Positions 40,667 through 52,520 of a DNA stretch of 64,000 nucleotides are shown piece by piece. Position numbers and translations under genes: made by a program. The DNA comes from Enterobacteriaceae endosymbiont of Donacia cinerea. Lineage in GTDB: Bacteria; Pseudomonadota; Gammaproteobacteria; Enterobacterales; Enterobacteriaceae. The notes below the pieces were generated by a model. That model ran no database searches. It was given only the letters and a program-made list of their open reading frames with translations, and was not told where the DNA came from. Positions within the stretch are counted from its first letter, which is position 1; each line of letters opens with the position of its first letter. The DNA lies in NCBI RefSeq assembly GCF_012569925.1, contig NZ_CP046204.1, positions 2,314 through 66,313 on the forward strand, written 5' to 3'.

Positions 40667-41779
40667 TTATTTAATAGGTTTTAATATTAATTTTAGATCT
40701 GGTCCTAATTTTTTTATATTTGTAAAATAAAAATTAGGTACATTAATAATATTTGTAAATTTATGTATATTACATAAATTTAACGACATATTTCCTAATA
40801 ATTTAGGAGATAAATATATAATTAATTCATCTATTAATTTATCATTAATTAAAGATCCTGATAAAATACTTCCTGCTTCTATAAGAAGTGAATTAATTCC
40901 TCTATTACCTAATATTTTAAATAAATATTTTAAATTAAAATAATTATTTATTTCAGGAATAATAATTTGCTCTACATAATGAGGCCAATTTTCAAAAGTA
41001 TATTGTGATTTTACTAAAATTATTTTTCCAGGAGATAAAATAATTTTATTAGTAGGTTTAATTTTATTTAATCTATCTAAAATAATTCTAATTGGTTGTC
41101 TTAATAATTTTTTAGGATATTTTTTTTTTATTTGATAAAATAATTTATTCCATTTTACTAATAAAGTAGAATTATCTTGTAAAATAGTTCTACTTGTACT
41201 TAGAATAGCTGTGCTTTTTGCTCGTAAATTTTGAACATCTTTTCTAGAAACTTTTGAAGATATCCATTTACTATTCCCATTTAATAATGCAATTTTACCA
41301 TCTAAAGATGATGCTAATTTAAGTTGTATCCAAGGGAAACCAGTATTCATTCTTTTAAAAAATCCATAATTTATGGATTTAGCTTTTTTTGATAAAACAT
41401 TATTAGTTATTTGAATACCTTTACTTTTTAAAAATTTTAATCCTTTACCATTTACTTTTGGATTAGGATCTTTTGAAGCAACTACTAATCTTTTTATCTT
41501 AGCATTAACTAATGCTTGACAACAAGATGGTGTTAAATTTTTATAATTACAAGGTTCTAATGTTACATAAACTGTTGATCCTTTAGCATATTGACCTGCC
41601 ATTTTTAATGCATTAATTTCTGCATGAGATTTTCCTGTTTTAAAATGATATCCTTGTCCAATAATTTTTTTATTATTAACAATAATACATCCTACATTTG
41701 GATTAGGAGTTGTAGTAAAAATTCCTAGTTTAGCTAATTTTATTGCACGCATCATATAAAATTTATCTATTACATCCAT
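40667..41779 (-). CDS. ribD: Bifunctional riboflavin deaminase/reductase RibD
   Basis: N-terminal zinc deaminase and C-terminal NADPH reductase acting successively on the pyrimidine intermediate of riboflavin synthesis. 370 aa (E. coli 367). The deaminase motifs HAEINALKMAG (near 50) and EPCNYKNLTPSCCQAL (near 74) and the reductase segments LKLASSLDGKIAL, NSKWISS and LLIEAGSILSGSLI are intact. First gene of the ribD-ribE-nusB operon. Whether the flavin-forming partner RibF survives cannot be told here; its usual site beside rpsT/ileS is empty. Confidence 0.96.
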   Translation of the reverse strand: MDVIDKFYMMRAIKLAKLGIFTTTPNPNVGCIIVNNKKIIGQGYHFKTGKSHAEINALKMAGQYAKGSTVYVTLEPCNYKNLTPSCCQALVNAKIKRLVVASKDPNPKVNGKGLKFLKSKGIQITNNVLSKKAKSINYGFFKRMNTGFPWIQLKLASSLDGKIALLNGNSKWISSKVSRKDVQNLRAKSTAILSTSRTILQDNSTLLVKWNKLFYQIKKKYPKKLLRQPIRIILDRLNKIKPTNKIILSPGKIILVKSQYTFENWPHYVEQIIIPEINNYFNLKYLFKILGNRGINSLLIEAGSILSGSLINDKLIDELIIYLSPKLLGNMSLNLCNIHKFTNIINVPNFYFTNIKKLGPDLKLILKPIK

Positions 41780-42028
41780 AATAACCTTAAAAAAAATTTA
41801 ATATTTTAATAATTTAAAATTTTAATAATAATTAAATTATTTTAATATAATTATTTTAATTAAATAAAAACTCATAAAAAATAATTTTTTATTTAAATAT
41901 TTAATAAATATAAATTATTATAATTATATATAATATATATATAAAATATAATTTTTTTAATTATTAAATTAATTTTAATATAAAAAAATATATTTTTAAT
42001 AAATTTTCTTTTAAGAGATGATATTAAT

Positions 42029-43588
42029 ATGAAAAAAAAAATTATTCTTTTTGATACTACATTACGTGATGGTGAACAATCACTAAAATCTAATTTAAAT
42101 ACTAAAGAAAAAATAGAAATAGCATTAGCATTAGAATCTATGGGCATTGATATTATTGAGATTGGATTTCCTATTTCTTCTCCTAACGATTATCAAACTT
42201 CTAAAAAAATATCATATATTATAAAAAATAGTAAATTATGTGGTTTAGCTAGATGTAAAGAAAAAGATATAGATATGGTATATAAATCATTAAAAAAATC
42301 TAATAATTTTAGAATTCACCTTTTTTTGGCAACTTCTCCTATACATATTATTACAAAATTAAAAACCACTTTAAATAAAGTAATAGAAAAAATATCATTT
42401 ATGATAAAATATGCACGTCAATATACTGATGATATTGAATTTTCTTGTGAAGATGGAAGTAGGACACCTATTAACGATTTATGTTTAGTTGTAAAAACAG
42501 CAATTGATGCAGGAGCTACAACTATTAATATTCCAGATACAGTAGGTTATACATTTCCTCAAGAATATTATAATATAATTTCTTATTTAAAAAAAAAAGT
42601 AGATAATATAGATAAATGTATTCTTTCAGTTCATACACATAATGATTTAGGTATGGCAGTTGGTAATGCTATTACTGCAATAAATGCAGGAGCAAGACAA
42701 ATTGAAGGAACTATAAATGGAATAGGAGAAAGAGCCGGAAATTGTGCTTTAGAAGAAGTAATTATGGCTCTATATACAAGAAAAAAAAATATGAATTTTT
42801 ATACTAATATAAATTACCAAAAAATATATTATACAAGTAAAATAGTAAGTAAAATTTGTAATATTCCATTAGCTATTCATAAAGCTATTGTAGGAAGTAA
42901 TGCTTTTTCTCATTCTTCTGGAATTCACCAAGATGGAATGATAAAAAATAAAAAAACTTATGAAATATTAAACCCTAAAAATATAGGTTTAAATAAAACA
43001 AAAATTAATCTTACTTCTAAGTCAGGAAGAGCTGCAGTTAAATATCATATGAATTTAATGGGATATAAAAAAAATACATATAACATTAATACACTATATA
43101 AAAAATTTATTAAATTAGCTGACCAAAAAGGACAAATTTTTAATTATGATTTAGAATCATTAGCTTTTAATAATGAAATAGAAAATAATACAGAATATTA
43201 TTCATTAATATATTTTAATGTACAATCTAATTCTAATATTTCTATTGCAATAATAAAATTAAAATGTGGAAAAATAATAAAATTAGAAGCTGCAACCGGA
43301 TTAGGTCCAGTAGATGCAATATATAAAACAATAATTAGAATAACAAATTATGATATAAAACTTATTCAATATATATTAAAAGCTAAAAATCATACTGAAG
43401 AATCAATAGGACAAGTTGATATTAAAATAAAATATAAAAAAAAATTTTTTTATGGAATTGGTTTATCTAAAGATATTATTAAGGCTTCAGTTATTTCAAT
43501 TATTAATTGTCTTAATAGTATTTGGAAATCTGATAAAGTTCAACAAAATATATTAAAAATTAATAAAGTTAACAATTTTGAGGAATAA
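42029..43588 (+). CDS. leuA: 2-isopropylmalate synthase
   Basis: First committed step of leucine synthesis, condensing acetyl-CoA and 2-ketoisovalerate. 519 aa (E. coli 523). [11 protein letters not shown] near residue 10 with metal-binding Asp and catalytic residues, the VHTHNDLG metal histidines near 203, SGIHQDGM, and a full C-terminal domain (after about 390) that in the family binds leucine for feedback inhibition. First gene of leuABCD. The 249-nt AT-rich spacer upstream contains no recognisable leuL leader or attenuator. A chromosomal leu operon contrasts with the plasmid-borne one of most Buchnera. Confidence 0.97.
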   Translation: MKKKIILFDTTLRDGEQSLKSNLNTKEKIEIALALESMGIDIIEIGFPISSPNDYQTSKKISYIIKNSKLCGLARCKEKDIDMVYKSLKKSNNFRIHLFLATSPIHIITKLKTTLNKVIEKISFMIKYARQYTDDIEFSCEDGSRTPINDLCLVVKTAIDAGATTINIPDTVGYTFPQEYYNIISYLKKKVDNIDKCILSVHTHNDLGMAVGNAITAINAGARQIEGTINGIGERAGNCALEEVIMALYTRKKNMNFYTNINYQKIYYTSKIVSKICNIPLAIHKAIVGSNAFSHSSGIHQDGMIKNKKTYEILNPKNIGLNKTKINLTSKSGRAAVKYHMNLMGYKKNTYNINTLYKKFIKLADQKGQIFNYDLESLAFNNEIENNTEYYSLIYFNVQSNSNISIAIIKLKCGKIIKLEAATGLGPVDAIYKTIIRITNYDIKLIQYILKAKNHTEESIGQVDIKIKYKKKFFYGIGLSKDIIKASVISIINCLNSIWKSDKVQQNILKINKVNNFEE

Positions 43589-43590
43589 TA

Positions 43591-44682
43591 ATGTCAGCTA
43601 AATTTAAAATAGCTATTTTACCTGGAGATGGTATTGGTCCAGAAGTAATGAAACAAGCAATAAAAATATTAGAAAAAATTAAAAAATATATAAATAAAAA
43701 AATATTTATTGATACTTATATTGTTGGTGGAATAGCTATTAATACATATGGAAATCCGTTACCTAAAAAAACATTATATGGTTGTGAAAATTCTAATGCC
43801 ATATTATTTGGATCTGTAGGAGGTCCTGAATGGGATTATTTACCTTTAGATAAAAGACCAGAAAAAGGATCATTATTAAAATTAAGAAAACATTTTAATT
43901 TATTTGCAAATATACGTCCTTCTTTTTTTTATAAACAATTAAGTATTTTAAGTCCATTAAAAGAAAAAATTTTAAATAAAGGCTTTGATATTATTTGTAT
44001 TAGAGAATTAACAGGAGGTATATATTTTGGTCTACCTAATGGTAGAAAAGGAAAAGGAATAAATGAATATGCATTTGATACTGAAATTTATTCAAGATTT
44101 GAAATAGAAAGAATTGCACATATTGCTTTTAATTTAGCATTAAAAAGAAAAAAAAAAATATGTTCTATTGACAAAGCAAATGTTTTAAACACATCCAAAT
44201 TATGGCGTGAAGTTTTAACAGAAGTATCTAAACAATATAAATCAGTAAAATTAGAACATATGTATATTGATAATGCTGTAATGCAATTAATGAAAAATCC
44301 TTCTCAATTTGATATTATATTATGTTCAAATTTATTTGGAGATATAATATCTGATCAATGTGCTATGATTACGGGATCAGTAGGCAATTTACCTTCAGCT
44401 AGTTTTAATCATAATTATTTTGGTTTATATGAACCTTCAGGAGGTTCTGCTCCTAACATTGCAGGAAAAAATATAGCTAATCCTATTGCTCAAATATTAT
44501 CATTAGCAATGTTAATTGAATATTCTTTACAAGAAAAAAATATAGCTCAAAAAATAAAAAATGCTATTCAAAAAACACTAGATTTAGGTTATAGAACTAA
44601 AGATTTATTTACAAATAGTAAAGATGAAAAAATAGTTACAACTGATGATATGGGAACATTAATTATGGAATTTATTATATAG
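43591..44682 (+). CDS. leuB: 3-isopropylmalate dehydrogenase
   Basis: NAD-dependent oxidative decarboxylase giving 2-ketoisocaproate. 363 aa as in E. coli. [57 protein letters not shown] and [13 protein letters not shown] are conserved. It starts 2 nt after the leuA stop with a GAGGA ribosome site, so tight coupling is likely. Confidence 0.98.
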   Translation: MSAKFKIAILPGDGIGPEVMKQAIKILEKIKKYINKKIFIDTYIVGGIAINTYGNPLPKKTLYGCENSNAILFGSVGGPEWDYLPLDKRPEKGSLLKLRKHFNLFANIRPSFFYKQLSILSPLKEKILNKGFDIICIRELTGGIYFGLPNGRKGKGINEYAFDTEIYSRFEIERIAHIAFNLALKRKKKICSIDKANVLNTSKLWREVLTEVSKQYKSVKLEHMYIDNAVMQLMKNPSQFDIILCSNLFGDIISDQCAMITGSVGNLPSASFNHNYFGLYEPSGGSAPNIAGKNIANPIAQILSLAMLIEYSLQEKNIAQKIKNAIQKTLDLGYRTKDLFTNSKDEKIVTTDDMGTLIMEFII

Positions 44683-44701
44683 ATATATATAGGTATAATT
44701 T

Positions 44702-46093
44702 ATGGGAAAAACATTATATGAAAAAATATATGATAGGCATATTATTTGTAATATAAAAAATAATATTAATTTATTATATATTGATAGACATTTTATTCAT
44801 GAGGTAACTTCACCTCAAGCTTTTCAAGAATTAAGAAATAAAAATAGAAAAGTTTATAGATCAAATAAAACTTTTGCAACTATGGATCATAATGTATCTA
44901 CTAAAATAAAAGATATAAATGCATCTAGTTATATAGCTAAAAAACAAATGGAAACACTTATAAAAAATTGTAATGATTTTAATATTAAATTATACGATAT
45001 TTATAATCCTAAAAATGGGATAGTTCATGTTATAGGTCCAGAACAAGGTCTTACATTGCCAGGAATGATTATTGTATGTGGAGATTCACATACTTCTACT
45101 CATGGAGCATTTGGTTCATTAGCTTTTGGAATAGGTACTTCAGAAGTAGAACATGTATTAGCAACTCAAACTTTAAAACAAGAACGTGCTAAAAACATGT
45201 TAATAAATATTAATGGTAATATATCCAAAAATATTACAGCAAAAGATATAATCTTATCAATAATTAGAAAAGTTGGTATTAGTGGGGGTAATGGATATAT
45301 TATTGAATTTAATGGTAATGTTATAAAAAAATTAAGTATGGAATCAAGAATGACAATTTGTAATATGTCTATTGAAATGGGTGCTAAATCAGGATTAATT
45401 GCACCTGATAATATAACTTTATCTTATTTAAAAAATAAAAAATTCGCTCCTAAAAAATACTTATGGAAAAAAGCTTTAGAATATTGGAAAACATTATATA
45501 GTGATTGTAATGCTAAATTTGATAAAATTATAAATATTGATATTACAAAGTTAACTCCTCAAATTTCTTGGGGTACTAATCCTGAACAAATCATAGGTAT
45601 AAATGAAAATATTCCATTAATAAATTCCTATAAAAATCATAATAAAAAAAAATTAGCAATAAAAGCTTTAAAATATATGGCTTTAAATGAAGGTATAAAA
45701 TTAATTAATATAAAAATTAATAAAGTATTTATTGGTTCTTGTACAAATTCTAGAATTGAAGATTTAAGAATAGCAGCAAAAGTTGTTTTAGGAAAAAAAA
45801 TTTCTCCTCACGTTACAGCGATAGTTGTTCCAGGATCTAATGTTGTTAAAGAACAAGCAGAAAAAGAAGGATTAGATAAAATTTTTAAAAACGCAGGTTT
45901 TGAATGGAGATATTCAGGATGTTCTATGTGTTTAGCTATGAATGATGATAAACTTCAACCAGGAGAAAGATGTGCTTCTACTAGTAATAGAAATTTTGAA
46001 GGTCGTCAAGGTCGTAATAGTAGAACTCATTTAGTAAGTCCCCTTATAGCTGCAATAACAGCTCTATATGGTTGTTTTATTAATATAAATTGA
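44702..46093 (+). CDS. leuC: 3-isopropylmalate dehydratase large subunit
   Basis: Aconitase-type 4Fe-4S subunit isomerising 2- to 3-isopropylmalate with LeuD. 463 aa (E. coli 466). The cluster cysteines lie in GSCTNSR and [10 protein letters not shown], and the active-site regions [13 protein letters not shown] and [15 protein letters not shown] are intact. 19 nt after leuB. ErpA (58360) is a plausible iron-sulfur donor. Confidence 0.98.
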   Translation: MGKTLYEKIYDRHIICNIKNNINLLYIDRHFIHEVTSPQAFQELRNKNRKVYRSNKTFATMDHNVSTKIKDINASSYIAKKQMETLIKNCNDFNIKLYDIYNPKNGIVHVIGPEQGLTLPGMIIVCGDSHTSTHGAFGSLAFGIGTSEVEHVLATQTLKQERAKNMLININGNISKNITAKDIILSIIRKVGISGGNGYIIEFNGNVIKKLSMESRMTICNMSIEMGAKSGLIAPDNITLSYLKNKKFAPKKYLWKKALEYWKTLYSDCNAKFDKIINIDITKLTPQISWGTNPEQIIGINENIPLINSYKNHNKKKLAIKALKYMALNEGIKLINIKINKVFIGSCTNSRIEDLRIAAKVVLGKKISPHVTAIVVPGSNVVKEQAEKEGLDKIFKNAGFEWRYSGCSMCLAMNDDKLQPGERCASTSNRNFEGRQGRNSRTHLVSPLIAAITALYGCFININ

Positions 46094-46100
46094 GATATAT

Positions 46101-46700
46101 ATGAAAAAAAAATTACAATATAATGATATCATAGTTCCTCTAAATATATCAAATATTGATACGGATGTTATTATTCCAAAACAATTTTTACAAAAGAATA
46201 ATAAAACAGGATTTGGAAAAAATTTATTTAATGATTGGAGATATTTAGATGATAAAAATAAAGTACTTAATCATAAATTTATTTTAAATAAAAAAGAATT
46301 TAAAAATTCAAAAATTTTATTAACTAGAGAAAATTTTGGTTGTGGTTCTTCGAGAGAACATGCTGTATGGGCATTATTAGATTTTGGTTTTCATACTATT
46401 ATCGCTTCTAGTTATGCAGATATATTTTATAATAATGCTATTAATAATAAATTATTACTAATTATTTTAAATAAAAAAATAATTGATCAATTATTTTTTA
46501 TAGTAGAAAAATTTCCTGGTATTTTATGTTATATAGATTTATTTCATAAAAAAATTATAATAAATAATCAATTTTTTAATTTTAAAATTAGTCAAGATAT
46601 AATTAATTTTATTACAAATGATTTAGATCAAATAGATTTAACAATGAAACATTCTAAAGAAATTAATATCTTTGAAAAGACATATTTTAAGTTTTTTTAA
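46101..46700 (+). CDS. leuD: 3-isopropylmalate dehydratase small subunit
   Basis: Swivelling domain partner of LeuC. 199 aa (E. coli 201). NIDTDVIIPKQFLQ near the N-terminus and the RENFGCGSSREHAVWAL loop, with FHTIIASSYADIF after it, are characteristic. 7 nt after leuC. Only 18 nt then separate it from adk, so adk may ride on the leu transcript. Confidence 0.97.
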   Translation: MKKKLQYNDIIVPLNISNIDTDVIIPKQFLQKNNKTGFGKNLFNDWRYLDDKNKVLNHKFILNKKEFKNSKILLTRENFGCGSSREHAVWALLDFGFHTIIASSYADIFYNNAINNKLLLIILNKKIIDQLFFIVEKFPGILCYIDLFHKKIIINNQFFNFKISQDIINFITNDLDQIDLTMKHSKEINIFEKTYFKFF

Positions 46701-46718
46701 AAATGAGAATATTATTAA

Positions 46719-47387
46719 ATGCGTATAATATTATTAGGACCTCCAGGAGTAGGAAAAGGAACTTATGCAAGATTTATATCTGAAAAATATCATTTACCTA
46801 ATATTTCTATAGGAAACATATTAAGAAATTATATTCTAAATAATAAGAATTCTCTTTTAACTAATAAAATAACAAACTTTATTAAAAAAGGTATAATGAT
46901 TCCTGATAATATAACGATTAAAATTATTAAAAATAGATTATACAATTTAGACTGTAAAAAAGGTTTTTTATTAGATGGATATCCTAGAAATATTGTACAA
47001 GCTAATATTCTAAAAAAAGAAAATATAAAAATAGATATAATTTTAGAGTTTCATATACCAAAAAAACAAATTATTAAAAGAATTATAGGTAGGAAAATAC
47101 ATCTACCTTCAGGTAGAACCTACCATATAATTTTTAATCCTCCAAAGATAAAAGATAAAGATGATATAACAGGAGAAACATTAATAACTAGAACAGATGA
47201 TAATATTATTACGATTAAAAATCGTTTAAAAGAATATTTAAGACAAACAAAACCATTAATTAAATATTATAATAAAGATTATATAAATAAAAAAATTATT
47301 TATAAAAAAATTAATAATACATCATCTATTTTAGATGTAAAAAAAAAAATAAATGATTTTTTACAAAAATTTAATATAAAAAAATAA
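46719..47387 (+). CDS. adk: Adenylate kinase with altered AMP-site residues
   Basis: Essential ATP:AMP phosphotransferase. 222 aa (E. coli 214). The P-loop GPPGVGKGT (residues 7-15), LID segment GRKIHLPSGRTYH and TRTDD keep the main catalytic arginines and aspartate. The normally invariant STGDMLR of the AMP site reads SIGNILR (T31I, D33N by E. coli numbering), and GFPRT reads GYPRN. The C-terminus carries a Lys/Asn-rich extension of about 8 residues. It lies 18 nt after leuD, away from its E. coli context (htpG/hemH). Function is presumably kept, but the changes deserve checking. Confidence 0.94.
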   Translation: MRIILLGPPGVGKGTYARFISEKYHLPNISIGNILRNYILNNKNSLLTNKITNFIKKGIMIPDNITIKIIKNRLYNLDCKKGFLLDGYPRNIVQANILKKENIKIDIILEFHIPKKQIIKRIIGRKIHLPSGRTYHIIFNPPKIKDKDDITGETLITRTDDNIITIKNRLKEYLRQTKPLIKYYNKDYINKKIIYKKINNTSSILDVKKKINDFLQKFNIKK

Positions 47388-47504
47388 TAATTTTTATTAT
47401 TTTATTAAAATTTAAATTAATAAAATTATAATAATTTGTTTATTTACTTTAAATTTGTTATGATTATTCAATCATTAACATTAATTAATATGGATTATAG
47501 TCTA

Positions 47505-48383
47505 ATGTTTACTGGAAGTATTGTAGCACTTATAACTCCAATGGATATTAAAGGTAATATTTGTAAAAAAAGTTTACAAAAATTAATTAAGTATCATATT
47601 AATAATGGCACAAAAGCAATTGTTATTATGGGTACAACAGGAGAATCTGCTACGTTAACATATAATGAACACATAGATATTATAATGTATGCATTAGATT
47701 TTTCAGAAAATAAAATACCTATTATAGCTGGAACAGGATTTAATTCTACATCTAAAAGTATTTCAATAATATCTATTCTTGAAAATTCAGGAATTGTAGG
47801 TTGTTTAAATGTTACTCCTTATTATAATCGTCCTACACAAGAAGGTTTATATCAACATTTTAAAGAAATTGCAAATAATACTGAATTACCGCAAATACTA
47901 TATAATGTTCCTTCAAGAACAGGATGCGATTTATTACCAGAAACAATTTATAGATTGTCAAAAATTAATAATATTATAGGAATAAAAGAAGCAACTGGAG
48001 ATTTATCTCGTGTAAATAAAATTAAAAATTTAATTAAAAAAAAATTTTTTTTAATTAGTGGTGATGATAAAACTTCTTTTGAATTTATGTTATTAGGTGG
48101 TGATGGTATTATATCTGTTACAGCTAACATTGCTGCATTAAAAATGAGTAAATTTTGTAATTATATAAAAGAAAAAAAAATAAATAAAGCAAAACAAATT
48201 AATAAAGATTTAATCTTATTACATAATCAATTATTTATTGAATCTAATCCAATACCAGTTAAATGGGTAGCAAAAAGATTAGGACTCATAGATAATGATA
48301 AAATGAGACTTCCTATGACACAACTTACAAAATATAATCAAAAAATTATAGAAGATACATTAAAAAAATTAAAATTAATATAA
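47505..48383 (+). CDS. dapA: 4-hydroxy-tetrahydrodipicolinate synthase
   Basis: Condenses pyruvate and aspartate semialdehyde, the first committed lysine/DAP step. From ATG 47505 the protein is 292 aa, exactly E. coli length, beginning [15 protein letters not shown] longer frame from TTG 47436 adds 23 residues without family support. GTTGESATL, the catalytic tyrosine in TPYYNRP, the Schiff-base lysine in GIKEATG and the C-terminal NPIPVKW are intact. The 3' end overlaps the convergent glyS by 9 nt. Confidence 0.97.
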   Translation: MFTGSIVALITPMDIKGNICKKSLQKLIKYHINNGTKAIVIMGTTGESATLTYNEHIDIIMYALDFSENKIPIIAGTGFNSTSKSISIISILENSGIVGCLNVTPYYNRPTQEGLYQHFKEIANNTELPQILYNVPSRTGCDLLPETIYRLSKINNIIGIKEATGDLSRVNKIKNLIKKKFFLISGDDKTSFEFMLLGGDGIISVTANIAALKMSKFCNYIKEKKINKAKQINKDLILLHNQLFIESNPIPVKWVAKRLGLIDNDKMRLPMTQLTKYNQKIIEDTLKKLKLI

Positions 48384-50447
48384 ACAACTAAAATTAGCTA
48401 TTTTAAAAAAATATTTTTTTATATGATTTAGGATCAAAATTCTATTTTTTTTAATTTTTTTATCTTTATGATTAATTATGACCTTTTCAAAAAAATTATT
48501 CACAGGATAATATAATTCTGATAATATCAATAATATATTATAATATTCGTTATTTTTAATCTTTAAAATAAATATTTTTGATAATTTAAGAATATGTTTA
48601 AATAATGTAATTTCTTCTTTATCTTTTAATAAAGAAGTATTTATTTCATTAACATCATCTATGTATTTTATATTTTTAAGTAAAATTTTACTTATTCTTT
48701 TATAAGTAGAAATTAAAAAATAACTTTGTTGTATCTCATTTTTAAAAAATAAATCTAAAGCTTTTATTTTATAATCTAAAATTAATAAATTATTAATTTC
48801 ATTATCTAAAATAGAAGAGATAATATTTTTTTTATAACCTAAAGATATATACCAATTCTTACATCTATTTTTTATAAAAAATAAAATTTGATTTAATATT
48901 TTTTTTTTATTAATTAAATTATCTTTGTATAAAGATAAACTAAAAATAATTAATTTAGTTAAATTAATTTTTATTTTTTTTTCTATAATAATACGTATAA
49001 TGATTAATGTTATATATTTTAAAGCAAAAGGATCTTTATCTCCAGTAGGTATTAACGATATACTAAAAATTCCTACTACTGTATCTATTTTATCTGCAAT
49101 AAATAAAACACAAGAAACTATATGTTTAGGTATTAAGTTATTTTTTTTATATTGATATTGTTCTTTAATAGCTTGTATTACATTTTTATTTTCTTTATTA
49201 TATTTTGCATAATACATGCCAATAATTCCCTGTAAATCAGGAAATTCATAAACCATTTGTGTTGCTAAATCACATTTAGATAATTTACTAGCTCTAATAC
49301 AATCTACAATATTAATTTTTTTAATATTTTTTCCTATAAATTGAGATATATTTTTTATACGTATAGTTTTTTCAAATAGATTACCTAATTTTTTTTGAAA
49401 AATAATATTTTTTAATTTATCTAAATATTTTTCAAATTTTATTTTTAAATCATTTTGAAAAAAAAATTGAATATCTTTAAATCTTGATTTAATTACTTGT
49501 TCATTATTATAAATAATTTTTTTATTATTTTTTGTTTGAATATTTATTAAAATAATAAAATAAAATGATAAATGTTTTTTTTTATCATATAAAGGGATAT
49601 ATTTTTGATAATTAATCATAATATATTCTAATATTTCTGATGGTAATGTTAAAAATTTTTTACTAAATTTACCTATTAATAATACAGGCCATTCAACCAT
49701 AGAAGATAATTCTTCTAAAAATTTTTTATTTATTTTAGATATAAGATTTAAATTATTTGTTATTTTTTGTATTTCATTAAAAATGAAATTTTTTCTTTCA
49801 GTATAATTAACAATAATTTTTCCTTGTTTAAATAATAATTTATTATATTCTTCTGCATTTTTTAAAATTATTTTTTTTGAACACATAAAACGATGTCCTT
49901 GAATAATATTATTAGATTGAAGATTAAACAAATTTTTTTTAATATTTTTTTTACCTAAAACTAATACTATGTTTCTTATAGGTCTAATAAATTTAAAAAA
50001 ATTTTTATCCCAGTACATAAAATTAGGAATAGAAATAATATTTTTTAAGGAATTTATTATCATATTTGATATTAAATCTTCAATATGTGCACCTTTTATT
50101 ATTTTTTTATAAAAAAGATATTTATTTTTATAGAAAATATTTTTTATATTTTTAATATTATACTTTTTTATCCAAAATTTAACTATTTTATTTGAAAAAA
50201 TATCTTTTTTATTAGGTATAAAAGGTCCTTTAATAGTATAAAAATAATCATTTTGTATAATATTTATAAAATATATTTGTAATGCAATACGTCTAGCAGT
50301 AAAAAAACATTTTATTGTTTTATATTTAAAAAAATTTTTTTTTAACTCATTTTTAAAATTTATTAAAATTATTTTAGATAATTTTAATAAATAATTAGAA
50401 GGTATTTCTTCTATACCAATTTCTAATAATAATATATTATTACACAT
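48375..50447 (-). CDS. glyS: Glycyl-tRNA synthetase beta subunit
   Basis: tRNA-binding subunit of the alpha2beta2 glycyl-tRNA synthetase. 690 aa (E. coli 689). [15 protein letters not shown] at the N-terminus, [40 protein letters not shown] and [15 protein letters not shown] (HD-like region) match the family; much of the rest has drifted to Lys/Asn/Ile. It follows glyQ with a 27-nt gap and overlaps dapA's end by 9 nt on the opposite strand. Confidence 0.96.
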   Translation of the reverse strand: MCNNILLLEIGIEEIPSNYLLKLSKIILINFKNELKKNFFKYKTIKCFFTARRIALQIYFINIIQNDYFYTIKGPFIPNKKDIFSNKIVKFWIKKYNIKNIKNIFYKNKYLFYKKIIKGAHIEDLISNMIINSLKNIISIPNFMYWDKNFFKFIRPIRNIVLVLGKKNIKKNLFNLQSNNIIQGHRFMCSKKIILKNAEEYNKLLFKQGKIIVNYTERKNFIFNEIQKITNNLNLISKINKKFLEELSSMVEWPVLLIGKFSKKFLTLPSEILEYIMINYQKYIPLYDKKKHLSFYFIILINIQTKNNKKIIYNNEQVIKSRFKDIQFFFQNDLKIKFEKYLDKLKNIIFQKKLGNLFEKTIRIKNISQFIGKNIKKINIVDCIRASKLSKCDLATQMVYEFPDLQGIIGMYYAKYNKENKNVIQAIKEQYQYKKNNLIPKHIVSCVLFIADKIDTVVGIFSISLIPTGDKDPFALKYITLIIIRIIIEKKIKINLTKLIIFSLSLYKDNLINKKKILNQILFFIKNRCKNWYISLGYKKNIISSILDNEINNLLILDYKIKALDLFFKNEIQQSYFLISTYKRISKILLKNIKYIDDVNEINTSLLKDKEEITLFKHILKLSKIFILKIKNNEYYNILLILSELYYPVNNFFEKVIINHKDKKIKKNRILILNHIKKYFFKIANFSCLY

Positions 50448-50474
50448 AATGTTATATTACCTAATTAATAATTT

Positions 50475-51353
50475 CTATTTTATATTATCATAATATTTTG
50501 TAATGATTAATTTTGTCATATTACGTAATTTTAGAACATACCTTTGTCTTTCAGTATGTGATAAAAATCTACGTGCTTCTAATAAATTAAAGCAATGGGA
50601 GGCTTTTAAAAGTTTTTCATATGCAGGGAAAATTAATGGTTTTTCTAATTCTAATAAATAATTTATTTCAGTTTCATAATTTTTAAAACAATACATAAGA
50701 AAATTAATATTTGTATATTGAAAATTATAAATAGATTGTTCTATTTCATTTTTGTAAAAAATATCACCATAAGTAACGTAAGTACTTTTATCTTTATTCC
50801 AAATTAAGTCAAATATATTTTTTACATCTTGTATATGCATTGCTAATCTTTCTAAACCATAAGTAATTTCTCCTGTTATTGGATTACATATTATACCCCC
50901 CATTTGTTGAAAATATGTAAATTGAGTTATTTCCATACCGTTTAACCATATTTCCCACCCGATTCCATATGCACCTAACGTAGGATTTTCCCAATTATCA
51001 TCTATAAAACGAATATCATTTTTTTTTAAATTCAATTTTAATATTTCTAAAGATTTTAAATATAAAATCTGGATATTATAAGGAGGAGGTTTCATTATTA
51101 CTTGAAATTGATAATATTGTTGTAATCTATTAGGATTATTACCATATCGTCCATCGGATGGTCTTCTTGATAATTGTACATAAGCTAATTTAATAGGTTT
51201 TTCACCTATTGCGTATAAACATGTCATTGGATGTGATGTTGCTGCTCCAACTTCAGTATCAATTGGTTGAATAATACTACAACCTTGTTGTGCCCAATAA
51301 TTTTGTAAAATAAAAATCATTCCTTGAAATGTTTTTTCATTAAATTTTTTCAT
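50475..51353 (-). CDS. glyQ: Glycyl-tRNA synthetase alpha subunit
   Basis: Catalytic subunit forming glycyl-adenylate. 292 aa (E. coli 303). [18 protein letters not shown] at the N-terminus, [44 protein letters not shown] (motif 2 region) and [19 protein letters not shown] are intact. The C-terminus is slightly shortened. Operon with glyS. Confidence 0.97.
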   Translation of the reverse strand: MKKFNEKTFQGMIFILQNYWAQQGCSIIQPIDTEVGAATSHPMTCLYAIGEKPIKLAYVQLSRRPSDGRYGNNPNRLQQYYQFQVIMKPPPYNIQILYLKSLEILKLNLKKNDIRFIDDNWENPTLGAYGIGWEIWLNGMEITQFTYFQQMGGIICNPITGEITYGLERLAMHIQDVKNIFDLIWNKDKSTYVTYGDIFYKNEIEQSIYNFQYTNINFLMYCFKNYETEINYLLELEKPLIFPAYEKLLKASHCFNLLEARRFLSHTERQRYVLKLRNMTKLIITKYYDNIK

Positions 51354-51541
51354 TTTTTCAAATTTTTTTTAAATTTATGACTTAAATATAATTATTTTAT
51401 ATAATTTTTAATAAAAATATAAATTAAAATTTAACATATTTTTAATAGAATAAAAATTAATGTTAAAATAATTTATTATTTTAAAATATAAAAAATTTTT
51501 ATACTACATTATAAAAATTTAAATATGGATTAAATATAAAT

Positions 51542-52480
51542 ATGAATAATATATCTCAACAAATTTATTTTAAAGAAAACAAAAATGAATATAATAAATT
51601 AATAAAAAAAGCTACAAATTTAGCAATTTTATTATCTTTAACATTATTAATACTAAAATTATTAGCTTGGTGGCAAACAAAATCTATAAGTATGTTAGCT
51701 GCTTGCGTAGATTCTTTTGTTGATATTACGTCTTCATCAATTAATTTATTAATTATATATTATTCTTTACAGCCTGCTGATTTAGAACATACATTTGGTC
51801 ATGGCAAAGCTGAATCACTATCTGCTTTAACACAAAGTATATTTATTTGTATTACAGCAATATTTTTATTTTTAAATAGTTTAAAATATATATCTAATCC
51901 TACAAAAATATATTATCCAATAATAGGAATATTAGTTATAATAATTTCATTTTTTTTAACTTTAATATTAGTTCTTTTTCAAAGAAAAGTAATAGCTAAA
52001 ACAAATAGTCAAGCTACTCATGCTGATATGATGCATTATGAATCAGATATTTTGATTAATAGTGCAATTTTATTAGCTTTAATTTTAAATTATTTTCATA
52101 TAAAACAAGCAGATTCTTTTATAGCATTAATTATAAGTATATTTATTTTTTATAACGCTTTTAAAGTAGGATATAAAGCAATACAATCTTTGTTAGATAG
52201 ATCATTACCAGAACATGAAAAAAAAATTATAATAGATTTAATTACTTCTTGGCCTAAAGTAAAAGGAGCACATCAATTAAAAACAAGACAATCTGGTCCT
52301 ACACGTTTTATACAACTTCATTTAGTATTAGAAGATAATTTACCTTTATTAGAATCACATTCAATTGCGAAAAAGATAGAAAATGCTCTAAATAAAAAAT
52401 TTCCTTATTCAGATATAATTATACATCAAGATCCATATTCTATAGTTTCTAAAAAATATAAAGGTTTTTTTAAAAATTAA
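51542..52480 (+). CDS. fieF: Cation diffusion facilitator FieF (YiiP)
   Basis: Proton-coupled Zn2+/Fe2+ exporter of the inner membrane, homodimer with six membrane helices and a cytoplasmic C-terminal domain. 312 aa (E. coli 300), with about 10 extra N-terminal residues. The transport-site residues are visible: two Asp in ACVDSFVDI (TM2), and His/Asp in HYESDILIN (TM5). HTFGHGKAE in the loop and [14 protein letters not shown] in the C-terminal domain are kept. It directly precedes pfkA as in E. coli. A metal exporter is a rare survivor in reduced symbionts. Confidence 0.95.
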   Translation: MNNISQQIYFKENKNEYNKLIKKATNLAILLSLTLLILKLLAWWQTKSISMLAACVDSFVDITSSSINLLIIYYSLQPADLEHTFGHGKAESLSALTQSIFICITAIFLFLNSLKYISNPTKIYYPIIGILVIIISFFLTLILVLFQRKVIAKTNSQATHADMMHYESDILINSAILLALILNYFHIKQADSFIALIISIFIFYNAFKVGYKAIQSLLDRSLPEHEKKIIIDLITSWPKVKGAHQLKTRQSGPTRFIQLHLVLEDNLPLLESHSIAKKIENALNKKFPYSDIIIHQDPYSIVSKKYKGFFKN

Positions 52481-52520
52481 TTTTATTAATAAAATATTAT
52501 ATATTTTAATGAGGTATCAT

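Noticed and set aside
41893..42147. 84-codon minus-strand ORF upstream of and into leuA
   Set aside because: Low-complexity Ile/Phe/Tyr translation of AT-rich spacer plus antisense of leuA.
47436..47504. 23-residue N-terminal extension of DapA from a TTG codon
   Set aside because: From ATG 47505 the protein matches E. coli DapA exactly in length and first residues.
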